DNA of 64,000 nt from assembly GCF_002896875.1 (NCBI RefSeq), contig NZ_CP023278.1, positions 2,108,001 through 2,172,000 on the forward strand, written 5' to 3'. Below are positions 36,619 through 45,484 of the stretch, one piece after another. Positions within the stretch are counted from its first letter, which is position 1. Every line of letters begins with the position of its first letter. This DNA is from Nostoc sp. CENA543 (lineage in GTDB: Bacteria; Cyanobacteriota; Cyanobacteriia; Cyanobacteriales; Nostocaceae). The position numbers and the translations under genes were made by a program. The notes under the pieces were generated by a model. The model had not been told where the DNA came from and ran no database searches. It worked only from the letters and a program-made list of their open reading frames with translations.

Positions 36619-37336
36619 AACTTAAAACTTCGTTCCACTCAGATAGACAAAGGGGTTGAGTTTTAATCTCTATATCAAAAACATCTCTAGCCGCAGCAAT
36701 TAAAGCTGTCATAATCTGATCTACACTCAAGTTTGGCGGTAAATGTACGGGTTGAAAAGACTCCCCACCAAATACTTGAGTGAATAATTCTGCATTGGGT
36801 TGCAAACGCATCGAACCATGTTGCAAAATCGCGCCACTTTTCCTTAATTGCGCGCTACCAATTAATTTCGCACCATCTGTTAAGACTAAATCTGCACCTG
36901 TCGCTGTTCCGAAGCAATTGGGATTATGAATGTAACCGCGTCCAGCTTTACCATAATTTAACTGAACGCCGATCGCTCGCCATCCTTGAATCAAAAATTC
37001 ACAAATCTGTTGATAATTCTCTAGACGATTCCCCGCTAATCCAGAGGTAACAACAGTATAAGTTAAATCTCCTTGGTGTAAAACTGCCCTCCCACCTGTC
37101 GGACGACGCACTAAATCTAATGTTTGACCTTTCCAAGTGAGATTTTCCCAGTGTTGGGGATAGGTTTTTTGATGATAACCAAGGGAAATAGCGGGTGGCG
37201 ACCAAGTGTAAAATCGTAGAGTTGCAGGACAATTGCCTAATAGGTGCTGTTGTAATAACCATCGGTCAATAGCCATCTGCACACTACCAGAAGCTTCTAG
37301 AAACGGAATCAGTCGCCAAACCTGCTTGTTACTCAT
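36614..37336 (-). CDS. Lipoate-protein ligase A family protein
   Basis: The 240-residue protein has the BPL/LplA fold marks: LVRRPTGGRAVLHQGDLTYTV-type strand (seen as RRPTGGRAVLH) and a lysine in GAKLIGSAQLRKSG that usually contacts lipoyl-AMP. Such enzymes attach lipoate or octanoate to dehydrogenase subunits or the glycine-cleavage H protein. It starts at ATG 37336 and follows the YbjN gene by 17 bp, so the two are probably cotranscribed. Octanoyltransferase (LipM-like) activity is an alternative. Confidence 0.87.
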   Translation of the reverse strand: MSNKQVWRLIPFLEASGSVQMAIDRWLLQQHLLGNCPATLRFYTWSPPAISLGYHQKTYPQHWENLTWKGQTLDLVRRPTGGRAVLHQGDLTYTVVTSGLAGNRLENYQQICEFLIQGWRAIGVQLNYGKAGRGYIHNPNCFGTATGADLVLTDGAKLIGSAQLRKSGAILQHGSMRLQPNAELFTQVFGGESFQPVHLPPNLSVDQIMTALIAAARDVFDIEIKTQPLCLSEWNEVLSS

Positions 37337-37353
37337 TGAAAATTGTGAACTAT

Positions 37354-37830
37354 CTAAGCTGCACCAAATTCAGATTGTAAGGCTTCGTCATTGTTATCTG
37401 CGATCGTTGCCACAATTGTAATTAGTCTCGACACTTCCCCTGGTGATAACTCGGCTAATGTGCGTGTAGACAAGACTACTACTCGATTATCCACAATCCC
37501 AAACCGCGCTTCAAAGGTGCTAGAACAGTTCATTTCTAAAAGTTGACGCATCAACTTAGGTTCATCTTTAGCCGGTAGCTGAAGAATTGCAGCCCAAACT
37601 GTGATTGTGTCTTCATCGGTTGTTCCGGTGAGTTGAACGAATACTTCAACACTCCCGTATTTAAATTTCCACAGATAACCACCTCCTGCGGGGTGACTCA
37701 CCATTGCAGAATCATCTTGTTCTAAGGTATCAATGACATTTTCAATGACTTCTACATGGTTAATACTGCTTGTTTCTACTAGTTCTTCTAGAGAATCTTT
37801 GCTAGTTAGAGTTTCTTGGTAGCTTGTCAT
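37354..37830 (-). CDS. YbjN-domain protein
   Basis: The 158-residue protein has the YbjN/T3SS-chaperone-like fold. Recognisable parts are the central GSVEVFVQLTG and a LMRQLLEMNCSSTFEARFGI stretch (seen as LLEMNCSSTFEARFG). Family members in cyanobacteria are small, soluble and of unclear function, sometimes linked to stress. It is the first gene of a two-gene minus-strand unit with the lipoate ligase-like gene. Confidence 0.85.
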   Translation of the reverse strand: MTSYQETLTSKDSLEELVETSSINHVEVIENVIDTLEQDDSAMVSHPAGGGYLWKFKYGSVEVFVQLTGTTDEDTITVWAAILQLPAKDEPKLMRQLLEMNCSSTFEARFGIVDNRVVVLSTRTLAELSPGEVSRLITIVATIADNNDEALQSEFGAA

Positions 37831-38113
37831 ACAGATTTTTCTCTCAATATACTCACTACATACTTTATAGCCTGTGAGTCAAATTCGGTTGAGTTCCTCA
37901 AGGGAGAGTCTGAGGGGTGAGTGCTTAGTGCTGAGTTGTGAGTTTTGAGTGATTTTTTCTCCCCTGCACCCTTACACCCCTATTTTTTCCAGAAGTAAGA
38001 AAGGTTACATTTATTTTTAGAAGAATTGCTTGTAATATATCTCTTGCTGCACCTGTACTCAGTAAGCAGTGTAGCTATTTTTAATTTTTATGCCGCTAAG
38101 GATGTATAAAGCT

Positions 38114-39175
38114 ATGTCCTCTCTGTCTGAGATTGTGCAAGCTCGTGATGTGCGTCAGTTGGGAATTAACCCGAATCATTGGTATGTGGTTGCACGTAGT
38201 AATGAAGTGACAAATAAACCATTAGGCATGACAATTTGGCATCAGGCGATCGCACTTTATCGAGACAGTCAAGGACAAGTTCACGCCCTAGAAGACCGTT
38301 GTCCCCATCGTCAAGTTAAACTCAGTCACGGACAAGTCATTAACGATGAATTAGAGTGTGCTTATCACGGTTGGCGTTTCAATCAGCAAGGCGAATGTGC
38401 AGCAGTTCCCTATTTAGCCGCTAATCAGAAGCTACCTAACTGTACTATCCGCCGCTACTTAGTCAAAGAACAAGACGGTTTTATCTGGTTATATCTCGGT
38501 AAGGAAGAACCAAAAGTAGAACCTCTGGGTTTACCAGAATGGGAGCATTTAAATTATATTGCTACAGTTTCCGTTATTAATTGCCAAGCTCATTATTCCT
38601 ATTTAATTGAAAATCTGATGGATATGTATCACGGACATTTACATCAGGATTTACAAGCTTGGGCGGAAGCTACACTCCAAGATATAGATGAAAATGATCA
38701 CAGAGTAGACGCGCACTACCAAGCCCAAAGTTATTACAAAATCGATAAAATCTGGTCAATTTCCCAATTATTTTTCCCAGCACTCCGACGTTTACATCCC
38801 GAACCCCTAGATGTGAGTTACATTTATCCCCATTGGATGTCTACTCTAGGAAAGGACTTTAAAATCTATTGCTTATTGTGTCCCATCAGTGAAACTCAAA
38901 CTAAGGCTTATCTCATTCACTTCACTTCATTAAACGCCTTTTGGCGATTACATAAACTACCGGTATGGTTTCGGCGATTTGTCAAAAATAGCCTATTTGG
39001 TGCAGCCCAAAAACTACTCGATGGTTTAGTTGTTCAAGACGTAAAAATGATTGAAGAAGAACAACAAGCCTACTTACAAAATCCCGAAAGACGCAACTAT
39101 GAATTAAATCGCGCCTTAGTCAGTGTTCAAAGACTGATGAGAAATCAAGCGGAAAAGTCAGAAATTAATTACTAG
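38114..39175 (+). CDS. Rieske non-haem iron oxygenase (PaO/ring-hydroxylase type)
   Basis: The Rieske cluster ligands are CPH and CAYH (C71, H73, C90, H93 counted from ATG 38090). The mononuclear iron site is in ENLMDMYHGHLH (D178, H181, H185). The length, about 353-361 residues, fits the group that includes pheophorbide a oxygenase and choline monooxygenase-like enzymes. Starts at 38090, 38102 and 38114 are possible; the last has AAGGA upstream. Substrate unknown. A dedicated reductase is not nearby. Confidence 0.88.
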   Translation: MSSLSEIVQARDVRQLGINPNHWYVVARSNEVTNKPLGMTIWHQAIALYRDSQGQVHALEDRCPHRQVKLSHGQVINDELECAYHGWRFNQQGECAAVPYLAANQKLPNCTIRRYLVKEQDGFIWLYLGKEEPKVEPLGLPEWEHLNYIATVSVINCQAHYSYLIENLMDMYHGHLHQDLQAWAEATLQDIDENDHRVDAHYQAQSYYKIDKIWSISQLFFPALRRLHPEPLDVSYIYPHWMSTLGKDFKIYCLLCPISETQTKAYLIHFTSLNAFWRLHKLPVWFRRFVKNSLFGAAQKLLDGLVVQDVKMIEEEQQAYLQNPERRNYELNRALVSVQRLMRNQAEKSEINY

Positions 39176-39241
39176 AGTTTCTTCATTTTGTTCCTTTCGT
39201 TGTCTTAATATAACAATATTGTTATAGTTCAAGGGGATGCT

Positions 39242-39640
39242 GTGCCTGAAACCCATGTTGTGTTCTACCAGGAAGCGGAAGGGGAAGTTCCTGTCCTTGA
39301 ATGGCTGACGCAACTTTTGAAACAAGACCGCAAAGGTTATGCAAACTGTGTCGCTCGAATTAAACAACTGGCGACTTCAGGTTACGAACTCCGTCGCCCG
39401 GCTGCTGATTACTTGCGCGACGGGATATATGAGCTTCGTGCAAAGCATATTCGTGTGCAATATCGCATTCTGTACTTCTTTCACGGTCAAAATGTGGCAA
39501 TTCTCGCTCACGCTATCACGAAAGAAGAAGCATCTGTACCACCAATTGATATTGAACGGGCGATTGCACGAAAACTTTTATTTGAAAAAAACCCTGAAGT
39601 TCACACCTACGTAGAGGAGCAAGAGAATGGCCAAGACTAG
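39242..39640 (+). CDS. higB: HigB/RelE-type toxin (phage Gp49-like)
   Basis: The 132-residue protein has the Gp49/HigB pattern of RelE-fold mRNA interferases: EVPVLEWLTQL near the start, YELRRPAADYLRDGIYELRAK centrally (seen as DGIYELRAK) and VQYRILYFFHGQNVAIL. It probably cuts mRNA on ribosomes. The GTG start has AAGGGG upstream. Its 3' end overlaps the antitoxin gene by 14 bases. The toxin-first order is the HigBA arrangement. Confidence 0.88.
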   Translation: MPETHVVFYQEAEGEVPVLEWLTQLLKQDRKGYANCVARIKQLATSGYELRRPAADYLRDGIYELRAKHIRVQYRILYFFHGQNVAILAHAITKEEASVPPIDIERAIARKLLFEKNPEVHTYVEEQENGQD

Positions 39641-39938
39641 CGATGCAATAAAAATCATTGACCAAATGACTAGCAGCGACCCTGAGCTTGAGGCAATGGT
39701 AGCAGAAGCTTCAATCAATGCAGAAGTGGCACAGTTGATTTATGAAGCTAGAACAAAAGCAGGGTTAACACAGAAACAACTGGCTGAACTTATTGGCACA
39801 AAACAGCCTGTGATTGCACGGCTAGAAGATGCTGATTATGAGGGACACTCTCTGTCAATGCTCCAAAAAATCGCTCACGCTCTTAATCAGCGAGTAGTGA
39901 TTTATTTGACTCCATTGGAACATGAACAGAGCGCATAG
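39627..39938 (+). CDS. higA: HigA-type antitoxin, XRE helix-turn-helix
   Basis: The 103-residue protein has an XRE domain at about 40-95: RTKAGLTQKQLAELIGTKQPVIARLE in part (key KAGLTQKQLAELIGTKQP). It should bind and neutralise the toxin and repress the operon. GAGGAG is eight bases before the ATG, so it can be translated apart from the toxin. The first 35 residues likely form the toxin-binding part. Confidence 0.9.
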   Translation: MAKTSDAIKIIDQMTSSDPELEAMVAEASINAEVAQLIYEARTKAGLTQKQLAELIGTKQPVIARLEDADYEGHSLSMLQKIAHALNQRVVIYLTPLEHEQSA

Positions 39939-40125
39939 TAAGCTGTTAAGCAGTTAAGCATTTAATTTACACATTGAGTCCGCAGAGGGGCAGGGTGCAG
40001 GGTGCAAGGGAGAGGGTTTACAGCTTTTGCCAACATGAAAATGATGCAATCTCTGTAAACATCTAATTGCAGAGGTAGAAATTTTTGTTGAATGCTCTCT
40101 ACAAAGAAATGTTGTCCTGATTCCA

Positions 40126-40923
40126 TTAAGCTACGTCAGAAAAATACATAACTTTTCCACCGTAAGCTAGACGTAGATTTTCTTCTGTGAGTACCTGTTG
40201 TCTAGAACCTGTGGCGATGAGTTCACGGTTGAGTAAGACTAAATCATCAAAGTGGCTAATGGATTCGCCTAAGTCGTGGTTAACTACCAAGACAATTTTA
40301 TTCGCTGCTGCCAATTCATGAAAGACATCAAAAATTACGGCTTGGGTTTTTTGATCAATACCTACGAATGGTTCATCGAAACAGAAAATTTCGGCTTGCT
40401 GCGTTAAAGCACGGGCTAAAAATACTCTTTGCTGTTGTCCCCCTGATAATTGTCCTATGGGGCGATCGCAAAATTCTTTCATCCCTACTCTTTCTAGCGC
40501 ATTTTTTGCTACCTGACGGCTGACACTAGAAAAACTACGTAACCAACCAGTCTTTTTTACACGCCCCATCATCACCACATCCCAAACTGTGGCGGGATAT
40601 GTCCAGTCAATTTGACTACGCTGGGGAACATAGGCTACTTGGTCTAGTTGCTGCATCAGGGGTTTGCTTTGATACAACACCCTACCACTACTAGTGGGGA
40701 CTAAACCCAACATCGCTTTCATTAAGGTACTTTTACCTGCACCGTTAGGGCCAAAAATCCCCGTCAGTCGTCCTGGTTTGACAATACAGTTGATGTCCCG
40801 CAAAGCTTCTTCTGTACGGTAATGTACCCCTAGATGGGTAATGTTAATGTTGGTTGTGGCTGTCATAGTATTAAACACAACTGAGTGGTCATTTCCTTCT
40901 AGGGAAGAATTAGCGGTTCTCAT
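40126..40923 (-). CDS. Manganese/zinc ABC transporter ATPase
   Basis: The ATP-binding subunit has Walker A GPNGAGKST, signature LSGGQQQR and Walker B IFCFDEPFVG, with the YVPQRSQIDWTYPATV Q-loop word seen in MntA/ZnuC-type ATPases. From ATG 40923 it is 265 residues; the longer frame (41016) adds a hydrophobic, unlikely N-terminus, and 40866 is another option. It is divergent from the solute-binding gene at 41021. No permease gene is present, so it must work with one encoded elsewhere. Confidence 0.88.
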   Translation of the reverse strand: MRTANSSLEGNDHSVVFNTMTATTNINITHLGVHYRTEEALRDINCIVKPGRLTGIFGPNGAGKSTLMKAMLGLVPTSSGRVLYQSKPLMQQLDQVAYVPQRSQIDWTYPATVWDVVMMGRVKKTGWLRSFSSVSRQVAKNALERVGMKEFCDRPIGQLSGGQQQRVFLARALTQQAEIFCFDEPFVGIDQKTQAVIFDVFHELAAANKIVLVVNHDLGESISHFDDLVLLNRELIATGSRQQVLTEENLRLAYGGKVMYFSDVA

Positions 40924-41020
40924 AATGTAATTTCCAAGACTGCAACTAAAAAATGAAAAGATTATGAAAATACTGTACCGTAAAAAATGAGAAAAATATG
41001 AAAATAAAGATAACAAGTTT

Positions 41021-41995
41021 ATGGCAACAAAAACTCACTCAAAAGCCAGAGATTTGGGCAAGGTGTTATTGGGGGTGGTTATAGGACTTTTGATACATGG
41101 ATGTACACAAGCCGAGTCTAACCGCAGTGCATCTGTTAGTGGTAATAAGCCGCGAGTTGTAGCAACTAGCACGGTGATTGCTGATTTAGCTGAGGAGGTT
41201 GGAGGGGAAGAAATTCAGTTAAAGGGAATTCTGCAACCTGGTGCTGATCCTCATGTGTATGAACCAGTTCCGGCTGATAGTCGATTTTTAGAAGAGGCTG
41301 ATTTAATTTTATATAACGGCTACAACTTAGAACCAGGATTAATTAAGTTAATGAATGCGGCTGGCGGCAAGGCACGTAAGTTAGCAGTAGGGGAAGTTGT
41401 GCAGCCATTACAGTTAGACAAGGGTAAAGGTGAAATTGTCCCCGATCCTCACGTTTGGGGGAGTGCAGAAAATGCGGTGGCAATGGTAAATTCGATTCGG
41501 GATGCTTTAATTGAACTATCACCAGAAGATAAAGAAAAATTTACCGCCAATGCAGCGCAGTTGACACAAGAATTAAACCAATTGCATAGCTGGATTAATC
41601 AACAAATCCAAACGATTCCTCCCCAGAACCGCCGACTTGTGACAACCCACGATGCTTTTCAATATTATGGACGAGCTTACAACATTGCGATCGCTGGTAC
41701 ATTAATTGGTATAAGTACAGAAGAACAACCAAGCGCGCAAACCGTTCAGCGATTAGTAGAATCCATCAAAAAAATTGGTGTCCCAGCCATTTTTGCGGAA
41801 ACTACAATTAACCCAGCCTTAATTACTACCGTTGCTCAAGAAGCTAAAGTTAAACTTGCACCCCATCAACTCTACTCTGATTCCATCGGTGCAAAGGGAA
41901 GTGATGGCGAGTCTTACATCAAAATGATGGAAGCAAACACCCGCACCATTGTAGAGGCTTTGGGTGGTAAATATACGCCTTTTCAAACAAAATAG
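41021..41995 (+). CDS. Metal ABC transporter solute-binding lipoprotein (MntC/ZnuA family)
   Basis: The 324-residue protein has a lipoprotein signal with cysteine C28 (LLIHGC) and the cluster-A-I metal-binding fold. Likely ligands are H78 (GADPHVYEP), H144 (PDPHVWGS), a Glu in IFAETTINP and an Asp in LYSDSIG. The short charged loop, not a long His-rich one, favours manganese over zinc. It was probably ancestrally an mntCAB system, now arranged divergently without mntB. Confidence 0.88.
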   Translation: MATKTHSKARDLGKVLLGVVIGLLIHGCTQAESNRSASVSGNKPRVVATSTVIADLAEEVGGEEIQLKGILQPGADPHVYEPVPADSRFLEEADLILYNGYNLEPGLIKLMNAAGGKARKLAVGEVVQPLQLDKGKGEIVPDPHVWGSAENAVAMVNSIRDALIELSPEDKEKFTANAAQLTQELNQLHSWINQQIQTIPPQNRRLVTTHDAFQYYGRAYNIAIAGTLIGISTEEQPSAQTVQRLVESIKKIGVPAIFAETTINPALITTVAQEAKVKLAPHQLYSDSIGAKGSDGESYIKMMEANTRTIVEALGGKYTPFQTK

Positions 41996-42386
41996 GGAAT
42001 TGGGCATTGGGAATGGGGAATTGGGCATAGGCGAAAAACCAATAACTCAGCACTCATTACTCAGCATCGGCTAAACGCCGCGCTACCGCTAACAGCACGG
42101 GCTAAACGCCCCGCTACCGCTAACACCACTCAGCACTCAGCACTCACCACTGTATTGATGACAAAGCCGCAGCAAGTGACCATACACTAAACTGCGGCGT
42201 ACTGTACTGGATGGGGATATGGTTGGAAGTTATTTGCGGCTAATCTTGAGCTTCACTTATTGCTACTGACTCTTGACGTAGAATAGAAATTATTAAACTT
42301 TAGCCCCCAGTTTTATTGACTTTTTCTATATCAAGATAGATAGCAAATAATTGAGAATTGCTGTAGATTAGACCTAACCCCCGCAC
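41996..42386. other. Repeat-rich gap after the metal-binding protein
   Basis: Contains GGGAATTGGGCATTGGG repeats at the binding-protein stop, ACTCAGCACTCA repeats, and two copies of the dispersed GGCTAAACGCCGCGCTACC element at 42069-42093 and 42100-42124 (also at 28176). No gene is seen up to the stop of the small gene at 42387. Confidence 0.6.
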
Positions 42387-42602
42387 TTATGCCTCATCAT
42401 AGGGTTCTAGGTCTAGGAGATGGATGTAGGGTTCGACTAATTCGGGACGTTGAAACGCGATCGCTCGTAGTAGATGCCAGTCATTTAAACCCTCAAAAGC
42501 ATTACTGTAATTATCCATTTCCAGACGAGTAGCTAGTTCTTCTACCTCTGCTGCGGTCATGGCCGCGATTTCTTTCTTGGAAATGCTCAGAGTCGTCATC
42601 AT
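42387..42602 (-). CDS. Small conserved-looking hypothetical protein
   Basis: Starting at ATG 42602, which has GGGAGGGG eight bases upstream, the product is 71 residues. The earlier in-frame ATG at 42632 is less likely. The sequence is acidic and helical (SKKEIAAMTAAEVEELATRLEMD), with LNDWHLLRAIAFQRPELVEPY near the end (parts quoted). There are no membrane segments. I do not recognise the family; the strong ribosome site and codon-like composition support a real gene. Confidence 0.6.
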   Translation of the reverse strand: MMTTLSISKKEIAAMTAAEVEELATRLEMDNYSNAFEGLNDWHLLRAIAFQRPELVEPYIHLLDLEPYDEA

Positions 42603-42753
42603 GCTTGCCCCTCCCTTATGCAGCATTCGCACCCAGCACGGGTCAAGTGACGCAAAATAGTGCCACCCAATCTATATTACTCATTAGATGGCATGAATTT
42701 CCTAAAATTTTTCAGGATTTGTACCATATTTTGTAAAAAGATTGTAACCCAGA

Positions 42754-43371
42754 CTAAGCAATTGTCTTGATGATGAAATTCCGTGCCACATCTAACATTT
42801 CCAAATTAATTTCATGTCCTGTCTCAAACTCATGATATTCAACACCCACCCCCAAGGATTTTAATGTTTCTCTAGACCTAAAAGCCGCTTGTAATGGCAC
42901 AACTTCATCCCTTGTGCCGTGCATAATTAAGGTGGGTGGGATATCGCTATTTGTGGAAATGGCATCAGGATGTAAATACCCACTCATCACGACTAAGCCA
43001 GCTATGGGCAATTTAGAACCAACATCTAAAGTCATCGCCCCTCCTTGAGAAAATCCACTCAAGATAGTACGTGATAAAGACACGCCCGTACTAGCTTCTA
43101 AGGACAACAAAAAGTCTGTTAATATTTGCCGACTTTCTTCTAATCCTTGATACATATTCTCCGCCCTTAAGTCGTACCATGCTCTACCAATAGCAGAATT
43201 GGGAAATGGATATGGGGCATTGGGAAAGATAAATTGGTAATTAGGTAATTGGAAATAATCTAATAAGGATGCGACATCGTCAGCATTAGCACCCCAACCA
43301 TGCAACGTGACAACTAAGCCTGTGGGAGTTTGAGAATTTGCTGGTGGAAAGGAAAGATATTGCAAAGACAC
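42754..43371 (-). CDS. Alpha/beta hydrolase (carboxylesterase/phospholipase family)
   Basis: The 205-residue hydrolase has the catalytic triad expected for the YpfH/acyl-protein-thioesterase-like group: S108 in SGFSQGG, D155 in HGTRDEVVP and H186 in ETGHEIN, with the oxyanion HGWGAN near residue 24. It lacks a signal peptide and should be cytoplasmic. The natural substrate is unknown. Confidence 0.92.
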   Translation of the reverse strand: MSLQYLSFPPANSQTPTGLVVTLHGWGANADDVASLLDYFQLPNYQFIFPNAPYPFPNSAIGRAWYDLRAENMYQGLEESRQILTDFLLSLEASTGVSLSRTILSGFSQGGAMTLDVGSKLPIAGLVVMSGYLHPDAISTNSDIPPTLIMHGTRDEVVPLQAAFRSRETLKSLGVGVEYHEFETGHEINLEMLDVARNFIIKTIA

Positions 43372-43468
43372 TGAGTCCTACTCCTGAAATTATGTTCTTG
43401 ATCATCTCGTTATCTTAATAGTTATTACTGATAAATTTATTAAAAACCCATCTTCTCAGAGTTGCCTA

Positions 43469-44422
43469 TCACCAATCACGATACAATTTCTGGGCAAGAA
43501 ACATAATTTCTTCGTTGGGTAGGCGAATCTTGGCTGGCTGACGAGGATAAGATGTTTCAATGGCGCGTGTATCTTGCTCTATCACTGTTTCTACTGCACC
43601 TAATACAAATTTTCCCATTAATGGTTGCAAAATTGGGTGTTTGGGTTGGCTGTAGACTAAAACGAAAGTTTTAGTTTTAGTTGCGGTTTCTGGGTACAGT
43701 GCATGAATTTGTAAAATTTCTCCCAGGGAAAAATCTGTGCGGAATGTTGTCAAGGACGGGAAGGCATACTCTAATACACCTGTGTAGGTTTTTGGTGCAG
43801 TTAAAATCACAGGGTTGCGGAAGATATCATTCCAGGTTGTATCCTCACGGTCTAATTCCTGCACAACCTTTGCCCAATAACCATCATGCTCAAATACGGG
43901 GATGCGATTAGCTTTAATGCCAAATAGGTCGCGATGTGTACCGCTTTGGTGGTTGTAGTCATAATTAATCGAGATACTGTCCAAAAAAGTACCGTTAATA
44001 CTTTTTTCTCCGGCTACTCCCAAAAAGTTCATACCTGCGCTGACTTTGGAGATTAAATCGGGAACGGGAATTTTAGGAGTATAACCGCCATATGTCCAAA
44101 TACAATCGTCTTGAATTACTAGTTCTAAAGTATTGAGCAGAGGTTGACTTCCCACTTTATCTGCATTGTGCAGTTTTCCTTGCCTATCAAACTCTAACGC
44201 ATGGAAGGGACAGGCGATCGCATTTCCGTTTTGACAAATCCAGCCGTCTGATAACGGTGCTTGCATATGTGGACAGACGTTATCCAGTGCAAACACTTCA
44301 CCTTGTTGATTTTGCCAAAGTACATAGTCTTTTCCATTCAAAGTAATTTTATAAGGTTTATTCATGCCCAACATGGAACGATGGGCAATTAACCACGGTG
44401 CGCCAGGCAAAATTGCTTCCAT
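43469..44422 (-). CDS. Rieske [2Fe-2S] oxygenase
   Basis: The 317-residue protein has Rieske ligands C50 and H52 (NVCPH) and C71 and H74 (CPFH). The C-terminal part matches vanillate-demethylase/PobA-like oxygenases loosely, with YDYNHQSGTHRDLFG where the mononuclear iron site would be expected. It is divergent from the TetR gene at 44539 with a 116-bp space, so TetR may control it. Substrate unknown. It is a distant paralogue of the gene at 38114. Confidence 0.85.
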   Translation of the reverse strand: MEAILPGAPWLIAHRSMLGMNKPYKITLNGKDYVLWQNQQGEVFALDNVCPHMQAPLSDGWICQNGNAIACPFHALEFDRQGKLHNADKVGSQPLLNTLELVIQDDCIWTYGGYTPKIPVPDLISKVSAGMNFLGVAGEKSINGTFLDSISINYDYNHQSGTHRDLFGIKANRIPVFEHDGYWAKVVQELDREDTTWNDIFRNPVILTAPKTYTGVLEYAFPSLTTFRTDFSLGEILQIHALYPETATKTKTFVLVYSQPKHPILQPLMGKFVLGAVETVIEQDTRAIETSYPRQPAKIRLPNEEIMFLAQKLYRDW

Positions 44423-44538
44423 AGGACTCTCCCAAGAATTATTTCAGTGGCTCAAATATCGCCACCATCAGAGTAAAATTGTGACAAAAGTTTCATATTT
44501 GATTTTAAAATACGACACATTATTCATATTTTTCAACT

Positions 44539-45306
44539 ATGGTGAGGAATAAACTAGAAACTACCCCAATGCGTCGTCAACCGCAGCAAAAACGCTCTCA
44601 AGAACGCGTCGAGAAGATTTTGCAAGCAGCCGCAGAAGTGTTTGTAGAGGTGGGATATGAAGCTGCAACTACTCATATGATTGCAGCGAGGGCAAAGACG
44701 GCTGTTGGTTCTCTATATCAGTTTTTCCCTGATAAATTGGCAATTTTTCATGCTTTAGAAGCGCGTCACATGGAACAGGTGACAAAGATTAATACGGAAA
44801 TGATGCAGTCAGCAGACAAGCAAAAGCCACTATCAGAGTTTATTGAACGTATGGTGAATACCTACGCAGAATACTTTGACAATCCCATGTCCCGTATTGT
44901 GTACATCCAGTATTTTGTTGCGCCGGGGATGTTTCAGCTATTTGACGAAACTTTTAATCAGCAGTTAATTCAACAACTTGCAGCTTTTTTTCGTGAGTGG
45001 AATCCTGAGTTAGCCGTCGAAAAAAGCGAATTTTTAGCTGAGACGGTTCACATTTGCTACAACGCTTTACTGCTCAATGCTTTACGTCAAGATAAACACG
45101 AAAGACAAGCTCGTTATGCTGAAATTAAGGCTTTATTAGTCGCATATTTGACACCGCACGCACAACCAACAGCGACACAGGTAATGAAAGTAATGATATG
45201 TCCGTACTGCCATTCATCCAGGTTATCGAAAAATGGGCATCGTCACGGGAAGCAACGCTATCTCTGCAAGGACTGTGGTAAACAGTTTTTGGAAAGAGGT
45301 AATTAG
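44539..45306 (+). CDS. TetR-family regulator with C-terminal transposase-like zinc ribbon
   Basis: Residues about 18-65 form a TetR helix-turn-helix (KILQAAAEVFVEVGYEAATT, then AVGSLYQFFPDK), followed by a helical ligand domain to about 210. The last 36 residues are a zinc ribbon with C221, C224, C243 and C246 in the pattern CPYC...GKQRYLCKDCGKQF, the N-terminal ribbon of IS1-type transposases (InsA). There is no other transposase sequence downstream. The fusion could come from an old IS insertion, or be a second DNA-binding module. The likely target is the divergent Rieske gene. Confidence 0.88.
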   Translation: MVRNKLETTPMRRQPQQKRSQERVEKILQAAAEVFVEVGYEAATTHMIAARAKTAVGSLYQFFPDKLAIFHALEARHMEQVTKINTEMMQSADKQKPLSEFIERMVNTYAEYFDNPMSRIVYIQYFVAPGMFQLFDETFNQQLIQQLAAFFREWNPELAVEKSEFLAETVHICYNALLLNALRQDKHERQARYAEIKALLVAYLTPHAQPTATQVMKVMICPYCHSSRLSKNGHRHGKQRYLCKDCGKQFLERGN

Positions 45307-45484
45307 GTGTTCAAAACCGCGATCGCATTTACCAAGTTGCGCGTATGAAGTGCGATCGCAATACCAAGTTTACAGACTTTAAGAAATTGCAGATGTATTA
45401 TCAATTTCTCTGAGATTCTTAAGTAGTGGCTATTTTAGGTCTAATTTGTCACAATAGTAATATTAGTTATCATGCTCTATCAAG

